Below, in pieces: positions 55,844 through 64,000 of a stretch of DNA of 64,000 nt. The notes under the pieces are model-generated. The model was not told the origin of the DNA and ran no database searches. It saw only the letters and a program-made list of their open reading frames with translations. The stretch lies in assembly GCA_012932295.1 (NCBI GenBank), contig JAAONU010000009.1, positions 10,519,535 to 10,583,534 on the forward strand, given 5' to 3'. Source of the DNA: Cyclina sinensis. Taxonomy: Eukaryota > Mollusca > Bivalvia > Venerida > Veneridae. Position 1 is the stretch's first letter, and every line of letters begins with the position of its first letter. The position numbers and the translations under genes are program-made.

Positions 55844-56371
55844 TCAGTGTCCCTCATAACGCATCCGTGTCGAAAGCTCATGGTCCTGTGTCGCCACACA
55901 ATTTCCGACATCATCACTCACCGTCACTTTTTCTGAAACAGAATTCCCACGGACAGTATTCGTAGGCAATAAGCAATTTAAGCTAGTGTCAAGAAAACAA
56001 TTATTATCATTGTCATTTAAGCTTGCGTTTGGTTGAATATCTTGGAGAGTGACCATACTTGGTTGAACTGGGCTTACATCTATTGATTGGCAAGATTCTG
56101 GGATAAATACCTGCTGCACAGCCACCGAAGTGACTGTGCTTCCATGGTCAGAGTGCCAATAATGATTGTCCACTGCTGGAACCGTCGGCGCAGGAACCAC
56201 ACGTGCGTCTCTGCCGGTACCATAACCATCACCAGAACCATTGCTCAATCCATTGACCGGAAGTGGATGGAGTTGAACGGGAGTTAAGGAACCTAAGTGC
56301 GTTGCATCAACTTGGTGGGGACGGGGGCGTTCGGTATTACTCGGGGATGTATCATCTATTTCCATTATCAA
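55844..56371 (-). CDS. LINE ORF1, N-terminal part before an in-frame TGA
   Basis: 175 codons, low complexity, rich in Pro, Val, Ser, Asp and Asn, without a recognisable domain. It is in frame with the 614-codon part and separated from it by a single TGA directly followed by ATG. The simplest reading is one nonsense mutation in a 790-codon ORF1. A separate short leader protein with stop-start coupling (TGAATG) is the alternative. Its ATG at 56369-56371 lies just after a 9-bp-stem hairpin. Confidence 0.75.
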   Translation of the reverse strand: MIMEIDDTSPSNTERPRPHQVDATHLGSLTPVQLHPLPVNGLSNGSGDGYGTGRDARVVPAPTVPAVDNHYWHSDHGSTVTSVAVQQVFIPESCQSIDVSPVQPSMVTLQDIQPNASLNDNDNNCFLDTSLNCLLPTNTVRGNSVSEKVTVSDDVGNCVATQDHELSTRMRYEGH

Positions 56372-56384
56372 TATGTGTGCTATT

Positions 56385-56437
56385 GTCCGGCAGTGTTGCT
56401 CAAAACAAAAAAAAAAAAAAAAAATTGTCTGCCGGAC
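56385..56437 (-). repeat. Small inverted repeat with A18 loop before LINE ORF1
   Basis: GTCCGGCAG (56385-56393) and CTGCCGGAC (56429-56437) can pair around a loop containing 18 A on the + strand (56407-56424), i.e. U18 in the LINE RNA. It sits 14 nt upstream of the ORF1 start. Confidence 0.7.
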
Positions 56438-56530
56438 TAATAAAGGATACCTTTAATATACCTTTATGCGCCTTGTATGTATATATAATCTCTCGCCCTC
56501 GGGGTGTTGATGTTCAGGTATAGACTTACT

Positions 56531-56715
56531 CCGGAACTCGGCAAATGTGGGTTTTTCCAAGCTAATCCGGGGGTACAAACAAACTTTTACAGTTACAACA
56601 AGGCAACACGTTGATCAACCTTTTGTGAAGGGTTGTGCACCGTGAAGCCATAACGGTAAAAGTTTGTTTGTACCCCCGGATTAGCTGGGAAAAACCCACA
56701 TTTGCCGAGTTCCGG
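56531..56715. repeat. Inverted repeat, 60-bp arms, upstream of LINE ORF1
   Basis: Arms 56531-56590 and 56656-56715 match at 59 of 60 positions by eye (CCGGAACTCGGCAAATGTGG at the outer end, GTACAAACAAACTTTTAC at the inner end), with a 65-bp spacer that contains GTTGATCAAC. It has no recognisable target duplication. It may be part of the LINE 5' region or a separate small hairpin element. Confidence 0.85.
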
Positions 56716-57006
56716 ATAACATCTATTGACAGGTAGCTGACAGGTAGTGCATCTTGATCAGCTGATGGACTATATCCAATCGAATGCACAGATTAAGTGC
56801 CTAGGGCACCTTCCACTTCAATTGTTTCTATTCCGGCTAATTTCTCGCTAATTAATTGGTTAAATCCAAAATCAACACTCAAAAATGAATAAACAATGAG
56901 TTCCTGAACACTTAGATACTAAATTCTCTAAATAACTCCAACGATAACCTGAGAAACTTTAATAAAAATCAAGCATTATTAACTTAAGGGAGATAATTAA
57001 AAAATT

Positions 57007-57135
57007 ATGCAAGGTAGAATTATGATTTTTGGACAATGCACTTCATCTCACTGGTCTCTATCAATATGTTAAGTTTCAATTAAATTCCTTCAATACTTTT
57101 CAAGTAATTCTCCAGACAAAAGTGTGACAGATGGT
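57007..57135. repeat. G-like array remnant, right flank of the LINE
   Basis: Contains TTATGATTTTTGGACAATGC, CTTCATCTCACTGGTCTCT and CTTTTCAAGTAATTCTCC, a worn unit of a G-like array. The left flank of the LINE (50023-50081) is another copy about 83% alike by eye over 46 bp. Confidence 0.6.
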
Positions 57136-57562
57136 TTTTTAGACAAGTAGATTTTTAAGGTTTTCCCTGTATAAGACTATGTAAAATCAATTGACCCCCC
57201 CCCAGGGCAGGGCCAATTTGACACCAGGGGTATAATTTTAACAATCTTGGTAGAGGTCCACTAAACAATACTACATACCATATCTTAAGGCTCAGGGCCT
57301 TGTGTTTTCAGACAAGAAGATTTTCAAAGGTTTTCCTTTCTGTTGCCATAGCAACCAGTGTTCTTAATGAAATTCAATTTGTTGAACAATTTTGGTAGAG
57401 CTTCATGCAAGGAATGTCCCATGTTTTGTCAAAGTTGGCTTAGCGGTATAGGAGAAGAAGTCGTTGAAGTCAAATGATGATGCACACTGCATGACACATG
57501 CCGGATAATCAATGATCACAAAAGCGCACCCCTGAGCACTTCGTGCCCTGGTGAGCTAAAAA
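57136..57562 (-). mobile_element. Family A element, inverted, tail missing
   Basis: Head at 57562 (TTTTTAGCTCACCAGGGCAC on the - strand) and about two A units; no 3' hairpin at its low-coordinate end. Confidence 0.65.
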
Positions 57563-57574
57563 GGGAAATACTTT

Positions 57575-59336
57575 AAACAAGAGGGCCATGATGGCCCTAA
57601 ATCGCTCACCTGAGTCTCATTGCTCATGTTACAAGTATTATTACTGGTTGTTATGGGTGTTGGTTGTTCGCAAGTTTGAATAAGTTTGCAATAAGTTTGA
57701 AGAGTGTAATAGTACTCAAATGTTTTAGCAGAAATAATTTTATTCTACAGGTCCCAGTGAACTGGTTCTTTGACCTACAGACCCCAAAAACAATAGGGAT
57801 CTTCTAATATAATTACCCTTTGAAGTTTGAAAGTTCTGGGTGTAATGGTATTCCAGTTACTGAGCATAAATAGTTTTCACTCTACAGGTCCCTGTGACCT
57901 TGACTTTTGACATACTGACCTCAAAAATGATAGGGTTCTTTTACTGAGTAAAGACAATCATCCTATGAAGTTTGAAGGCTCTAGGTAAAATGGTACTCCA
58001 GTTACTGAGCAGAAACAGTTTTCACTCTAGAGGTCCCTGTGAACTTAACCTTTGACATATAGACCCTAAAAGCAATAGGATTCTTCTAATACAATTATCC
58101 TATAAAGTTTAAAGGCTTTGGGTATAATGGTACTACAGTTACTCTGCAGAAAATTTTTTCACTCTACAGGTCCCTGTGACCTTGACCTTTGACATACTAA
58201 CCCTAAAAACAATAAGATTCTTCTATTAAGTAAACGCAATCATCCTATGAAGTTTAAAGGTTCTGGGTGAAATGGTACTCCTGTTATTGAGTGGAAATGG
58301 TTTTCAAGTCCCTCTGAGTTTTTAAAAGTTTTTCCTATATAACTCTATGTAAAACATGTGACCCCAGGGGTGGGGCTTTTTTTCACCGAGGGCTATGATT
58401 TGAACAAATTTGGTAGAGGTTCAATAGACAATGTTGTACACCGAATATCTTATCTCTAGGCTTTGTGGTATCTGAAAAGAAGATTTTTAAAGTTTTTCCT
58501 ATATAACTCTATGTAAAACAGGGGCGGGGCCATTTTTGACCAAAGGGACATAATTTGAACAAACTTGATAGAGGTCCTCTTGACAATGCTACACACAAAA
58601 TATCTAAGCTCTATGCCCTTTGGTTTCTGATGTGAAATTTTTTTAAAAATTTTTCTATATAACTCTATGTAAACAAATGACCCCCTGGGACATGGCCTAT
58701 TATCACCCAGTGCCAATGCTTTGAACAAACTTAGTAGAGGTCAACAAGACAATGCTTCACACTAATTATCTAAACTCTAGGCCTAGCGGTTACTGACAAG
58801 AAGATTTTTTAAAGTTTTTCCTATATATCTCTATGTAAAACATGTGACCCCTGCGGCGGGGCCATTTTTTACCCAGGGACCATGATTTAAACAAACTTGG
58901 TAGAGGTTCACTGGACAATGCTGCATACCAAATATCTAAACTCTAGGCCTTGTGGTTTGTAAAATCAACTGACCCCTGGGGTGGGGTCAGTTTTAACCCC
59001 AGGGTCATAATTTGAACAACTTGGTAGAGGTCCACTAGATGATGCTTTATACTAAATATCTAAGCTTGAGGTTTCGGAGAAGAAGCTTTTTAAAGATCCA
59101 GTTTTAAAAATCAAATTTTAGCTCCAGTAAAGAAGAAATGCAATGGACCAGAATCATTTGAACAATCTTGGTAGAGCTTCATCCAAGGAACATCCCAGGC
59201 AAGTTTCATTAAATTTGGCACATTGGTTTTAGAGATGTTGTTTGAATGAAAAGTTGATGACGGACGGACGGACGACGGACAAAGACTGATCAGAAAAGCT
59301 CACCCAGAGCACTTTGTACTCAGGTAAGCTAAAAAA
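57575..59336 (-). mobile_element. Family A2 element (copy 4), inverted, full length
   Basis: Tail AACAAGAGGGCCATGATGGC with CGCTCACCTGAGTCTC at 57577, the 125-bp array (57720-58320), the 165-170-bp array (58320-59100), and the head with GACGACGGACAAAGACTGATC, AGCTCACCCAGAGCACTTTG at 59298-59336. Same order as the + strand A2 copies. Confidence 0.75.
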
Positions 59337-59480
59337 GACAAGTAAATATTATGAATCTTTCACTCTACACACCTCCAAGTCACCATGTATCTATATTTCA
59401 AGTTTCAAGTCAATCCCTTGAATAGTTTTTATCTCCTAACAAGAACTTTGCAGCAAAATTGCAAAAAGGGTTATAAAAAA
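59337..59480. repeat. G-like array remnant between A elements
   Basis: TCACCATGTATCTATATTTC, AAGTCAATCCCTTGAATAG; the same phrases occur at 61250-61310, so the A elements were inserted into, or moved together with, this array. Confidence 0.5.
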
Positions 59481-61101
59481 AATAAGAGGGCCATGATGGC
59501 CCTGGATCCCTCACCCGAGTACTTTGGCTGTAGGTTTGCTGTTAAGCAGTATTTAATTTTTTAATTGAAAATATATAAGTGCCTACAAACCAAATATGTA
59601 AAATATCAGTCAATAAATAAAGGCTCTATGACAGAAAGTAGAAATATCTATTATAAGCTATGGTGACCTTGACCCAGTGACCTCAAACCTTACCCATGGG
59701 TAGACGTCCATGCAACGAACCTATATATTGAATATCAAAGATATTGGTCTATAAATGAAGGCTCTATGAGGTACAGTAGATAAATCTATTTTTAGCCTCC
59801 ATGACATTTAACCTTATCTAATAATTTGAAAAAGCTTGATAAAGCTTGCTTCATGCCAAATTTTAAAATTATAGGCCTTGTGGTTTCTGAGAAGAAGATT
59901 TTCAAAGATTTCCTATATAAGTCTATGTAAAATTAAGTGACCCCTGGGGCGGGGCTAATTTTTGACCCCAAGGAAACAATTTGAACAATTTTTGTAGAGT
60001 TCCATTAGAGGGTGCTAAATGCTAAATGTCTATGCTCTAGGCCTTGTGGTTTCAGACAAGAAGATTTTCAAAATTTTCCCTGTGTAAAATCAATCAACCC
60101 CTGCGGCGCATAATTTGAACAAACTTGGTAGAGGTCCACACGACAATGCTACATACCAAATCTTAAGGATCTGTGCCTTGCGGTTTCAGACAAAAAAAGA
60201 TTTCAAAGTTTTCAATGTGTAAAATCAATCGACCCATGGGGCGGGGCCAAATTTGACTCCAGAGGCATAATTTGAACAAACTTGGTAGAGGTATACACGA
60301 CAATGCTACATACCAAACCTTAAGGCTTAGGGCCTTGTGGTTTCAGACAAGAAGATTTTTAAAGTTTCACTATATAAGCCTATGTAAAATCACTTGACCC
60401 CCGGGGCAGGGCCAAATTTGACCCTAGGGATATAATTTGAACAAACTTGGTAGAGGTCCACTAGACAATGCTACACACAAAATCTTAAGGCTCAGGTCCT
60501 TGTGGTTTCAGACAAGAAGATTTTTAAAGTTTCACTAGGTTAAATAAGTTGACCACCAGGGCGGGGCCAAATTTGAGCCCAGGGGCATAATTTGAAAAAA
60601 CTTGGTAGAGGTCCACTAGACAATGCTACATACAAAATCTTAAGGCTCAGGGCCTTGTGGTTTTAGACAAGAAGATCTTCAAAGTTTCACTATATAAGCC
60701 TATGTAAAATCAATTGATCCCCGGGTTGGGGCCAAATTTCAACCCAGGGGCAAAATTTGAACAAACTTGATAGAGGTCCACTAGACAATGCTATATACCA
60801 AATTTTAAGGCTCAGGACCATGCGGTTTCAGACAAGAAGATTTTCAAAGTTTTTCATTTCATTTGGCATAGCAACCAGAGTTTGTGATGGAATTGAATTC
60901 TTTGAACAACTTCCGTAGAGCTTTATCCAAGGAACATCCCTGCAAAGTTTCAACACATTTGGTCAAGTGGATTAGGAGGAGAATTGTTTAAAAAAATTGT
61001 TGACGCACGGACGGACACACGCACGAACGGACGATAGACGACGGACAGTGGGCCATGACAAAAGCTCACCTTGAGGACATTGTCCTCAGGTGAGCTAAAA
61101 A
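59481..61101 (-). mobile_element. Family A1 element, inverted, full length
   Basis: Tail at 59484 (AAGAGGGCCATGATGGCC, CTCACCCGAGTAC), A1-specific sequence (CAGTCAATAAATAAAGGCTC, GACCTCAAACC), about eight A units with GGGGCGGGGCCAAATTTGA, and a head at 61101 (hairpin AGCTCACCTGAGGACA / TGTCCTCAAGGTGAGC). Confidence 0.75.
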
Positions 61102-61323
61102 TGGGACCGGGGAGAGCTATGGTTCTTTAACTTAAGTTAAATCCTTTGAATAGTTCTGGAGTTATGCTTTGGACATGGAAATTGCAAAAAAGGAGATAAT
61201 TAAAAATGGGAGAAGTGAGGGTTATCGTTCTGTCAGTCTGCTCTCCTCCTTGTCACCATGTATCTATATTTGTAGTTTCAATCAATGTCTTCAATAGTTT
61301 TAAGAGTTATGCTCCGAACAAAA
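61102..61323. repeat. G-like array remnant
   Basis: About one and a half units of the same worn array (GAGATAATTAAAAATGGGAG, GTCACCATGTATCTATATTT, AGTTATGCTCCGAACAAAAC). Confidence 0.55.
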
Positions 61324-62528
61324 CAATAGGGCCATGATGGCCCTGTATCGCTCACTTGAATATGACTGCTTTTAACAAAGTTGCTATGGCCCTGGTTAAT
61401 TGACCCCAGATGACCCATATTCGAACTTGACCTAGAAATTATTGAAACAATCTTTCTGACAAATTTCCAGGTTATTTGGATTGAAAGTGTAGCCTCTTGA
61501 GTGTTAATAAGGTTTTTAAATATTTGGGCTCTGTGACCTAGTTTTTGATCCCAGATGTTCCATATCCAAACTTGAGCTAGAACTCACCAAAACAACCTTT
61601 CTGACAAATTTCCAGGACATTTGGACTGAAAATGTAGCCTCAAGAGTGTTTACAAAGTTTTCCGATATTTGGGCTCTATGACCTAGTTTTTTATTCCAGA
61701 TAACCCATATTCAAACTTGAGCTAGAAATCATAGAAGCAACCTTTTTGACAAATTTTCAGGTTATTTGAAATTAAATCTTATCTCTAGAGAGTTAACGAG
61801 GTTTTTCCATATTTGGGCTCTGTGACCTAGTTTTTGACCAAAGATGACCCATATTAGTACTTGAGCTAGAAATCATCAAAAACAACCTGTCTGACAAATT
61901 TCCAGCATATCTGGACTGAAAATGTAACCTCTGGAGTGTTAAAATGGTTTTTACATTTTAGGGCTCTGTGAACTAGTTTTTGATTCCAGTTGATCCATAT
62001 CCATATCTGAGCTAGAAATCATTGAAACAACCTTTCTGACAAATTTCAAGGATATTTGGACTGAAAATGTTACCTCTACAGTGTTAATAAGGTTTTTCCA
62101 TATTTTGGGTCTGTGACCTAGTTTTTGGCCCCAGATGACCTATATTCAAAACTGAGCTGGAAATCATTTAAACAACCTTTCTGACAAATTTCGAGAATAT
62201 ATGGACTGAAAAGTAGCTTCTAGCGTGTTAATTAGTTTTTTTCTATTTTTGGGCTCTGTGACCTTGTTTTTGACTCAAGATGACCCAAATTCAAACTTAT
62301 GCTAGAAATCATTGAAAAAGCCTATCTGACAAATTTCCATTTTATTTGGACTGAAAATGTTACCTCTAGAGTGTTAAAAAGGTTTTTCCATATTTGGGTT
62401 CTGTAACCTAGTTTTTTGGCCCCAGATGACTCATATTCGAACTTGAGCTAGAAATCATCAAAACAACCTTGCTGACAAATTTCTGGGATATTTTGACTGA
62501 AAATGTAACCTCAAGAGTGTTAACAGCG
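61324..62528 (-). mobile_element. Family A3 element, inverted, head missing
   Basis: Tail hairpin GGGCCATGATGGCCC with TCGCTCACTTGAATATG at 61329, then eight units of about 145-150 bp (GACAAATTTCCAGG, GGACTGAAAATGTAACCTC, GGGCTCTGTGACCTAGTTTTT). It ends where a + strand A head begins. Confidence 0.7.
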
Positions 62529-63515
62529 TTTTTAGCTCACCTGTGCACGTAGTGCACAAGGTGAGATATTGTGATCAGTCAATGTCCGTCGTCGGTGCGT
62601 GCGTGCGTGCGTCCGTGCGTAAACTTTTGTTTTAAAGAACATCTCCTCCTAAACCACTGGGCCAATTTTAACAAAACTTCACAGAAATGTTCCTTGCATG
62701 AAGCTCTACCAAAATTGCTCAAAGAATTTGATTCCATGCAGAACTCTGGTTGCCATGGCAACCAAAAGGAAAATCTTTAAAAATCTTCTTGTCTAAAACC
62801 ATAAGGCCTAGAGCTTTGATATTTGGTATGTAGCATCACCTAGTGGTCCTCTACCAAGATTGTTCAAATTATGGCCCTTGGGTCAAAAACGGCCCCGCCC
62901 CAGGGGTTGCCCATTTTACATAGAGTTATATAGGGAAAATCTTAAAAAATCTTCTTGTCAGAATATGTCGGGCCTAGAGATTTGATATTTTCCATGTATC
63001 TATCATTGGGTAGAGGTCCTCTACAAAGATTGTTCAAATTATGCTCCTGGGTTCAAAATTCGCCCCGCCCCAGGGGTTTGTTGTTTTGTCTATATGTTTA
63101 TAGTAAAATCTTAAAAAATCTTTTTCTCTAGAAAAATAAGGCTTAGAGCTTGTAGCATTACCTTGTGGACCTCTACCAAGGTTGTTCAAATCATGACCCC
63201 TGGGGTCAAATTGGCCTCACCCCCGGGGCTTATCAGTTTTACACAGAAATATATAGTAGAATCTTCAAAAATCTTCTTCTCTAGAACCATAAGGCATAGA
63301 GCTTAGATTTTTTGCATGTAACATTACTTTGTGGACCTCTACCAAAGTTGGTCAAATTATGGCCCTGGGGTCAAAATTGGCCCCACCCCAGAGGTCAGGG
63401 GTTTTCCTTATATGTACATAGCAAAAACTTCAAAAATCTTCTTGTCTGAAACCGCAAAAGTTAGGGCTAAGATATTTTGCATGATACATTATCTAGTTTG
63501 ATTAATCACAGAAAT
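62529..63515 (+). mobile_element. Family A element, 3'-truncated
   Basis: Head hairpin AGCTCACCTGTGCACGTAGT / GTGCACAAGGTGAG at 62533, a GTCCGTCGTCGGTGCGTGCG start and five A units. No tail; it fades near 63500. Confidence 0.7.
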
Positions 63516-63715
63516 AGTTATAGCTCTTAAATGAAATAATAGACTGAGGAATCCTTTATTGAGGCTGCAGTCTACACACTAAGCATGTAAAAGAAGCATG
63601 GCATCTAATGATGTTATCAGCTACTCTGTCAGAATAAATTGATCTAATATGAAGACATGTTTGTACTACTTTCAATGTACATATATTTTTACACAAGTGA
63701 ATACTTGTATTTTTA
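63516..63715. other. Short unclassified spacer
   Basis: No repeat end or exon recognised. Confidence 0.35.
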
Positions 63716-64000
63716 CTTTTTAGCTCACCTGAGCACTTTGTGCTCCAGTGAGCTTTTAGGATCGCCCTGTGCCCGACGTGCGTCAGTGCGTCATTAACTT
63801 TTGTTTTAAACAACATCTCCTCCTTAACCACCGGGCCAAAGTTGATGAAAATTGCCATGAATGTTCCTTGCATGAAGCTCTTTCAAAGTTGTTCAAAGAA
63901 TTTAATGCCATCAAGAACTCTGGCTGCTATGGCAACTGAAAGGAAAAACTTTGAAAATCTTCTTGTCTGAAACCTCAAGCCCTAGAGCTTAGATATTTGG
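63716..64000 (+). mobile_element. Family A element, runs off the window
   Basis: Head hairpin AGCTCACCTGAGCACTTTGT / GTGCTCCAGTGAGC, GCGTCATTAACTTTTG and the start of the first A unit. The 3' end lies beyond the window. Confidence 0.75.

Larger units (their letters stand above)
50082..56990 (-). mobile_element. Non-LTR retrotransposon (LINE), nearly full length
   Basis: About 6.9 kb on the - strand: a 5' region with hairpins (56372 to about 56990), ORF1 (56371-53999), a 40-nt spacer, ORF2 (53958-50527), and a 3' UTR of about 445 bp ending in AAAATAAAAG and a short (TA)n tail at 50082-50092. ORF2 carries an APE-type endonuclease, a reverse transcriptase and a C-terminal Cys-His knuckle, the plan of the Jockey/CR1/L2/I assemblage; I cannot place the clade. 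The 5' boundary is uncertain by about 200 bp. Each ORF has one in-frame stop and no frameshift, so the insertion is probably young. Confidence 0.9.

Noticed and set aside
1..64000. tRNA, rRNA, or an autonomous Helitron Rep/helicase or DDE transposase gene
   Set aside because: Looked for by reading; none of the long open frames fits, and only the LINE encodes its own enzymes.

Overview
The window looks like a piece of a large, repeat-rich animal genome, most likely a bivalve mollusc. This is an inference from AT-rich DNA with spliced exons, one long LINE and wall-to-wall short mobile elements built around tandem arrays; I could not search a database. No bacterial operons, rRNA, tRNA or CRISPR arrays were seen.

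The only host gene I can support is the 3' part of a DNA topoisomerase II gene on the + strand. Four exons (9222-9392, 11306-11431, 20738-20913, 30736-30885) have good splice sites and matching phases. Together they encode about 207 residues of the charged, Lys/Ser/Asp-rich C-terminal domain and the stop. Introns of 1.9, 9.3 and 9.8 kb are mostly mobile DNA. A 3' UTR candidate and non-repetitive downstream DNA run to about 33.3 kb.

At 50082 to about 56990 (- strand) lies a nearly full-length non-LTR retrotransposon with an ORF1 (coiled coil, RRM-like end) and an ORF2 (APE-type endonuclease, reverse transcriptase, Cys-His knuckle). Each ORF is broken by one in-frame stop and no frameshift. A 60-bp-arm inverted repeat lies upstream of ORF1.

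Much of the rest is non-autonomous elements sharing one plan: a 5' hairpin, a tandem-array core, an inverted copy of the 5' motif near the 3' end, then a 3' hairpin followed by CTCTTGT or TTCTAGT. I label them families A (A1, A2, A3), B, C, E, G, H and the 167-bp family; these are my labels. Two insertions can be compared with near-identical empty sites inside the window and show no target duplication, which fits Helitron/Helentron-type (HINE-like) insertion. Families nest up to three deep and form chimeras.

Two elements of other classes stand out. The first is a 4.1-kb foldback element (21101-25186) with long inverted arms, perfect 16-bp ends, a perfect 10-bp target duplication and internal palindromes spaced about 475 bp apart. 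The second is a 733-bp TA-flanked element (27834-28566) that keeps a remnant of a pogo/Tigger-type transposase helix-turn-helix. From 57 kb to the end the window is mostly a row of A-family elements placed in remnants of an older satellite-like array.
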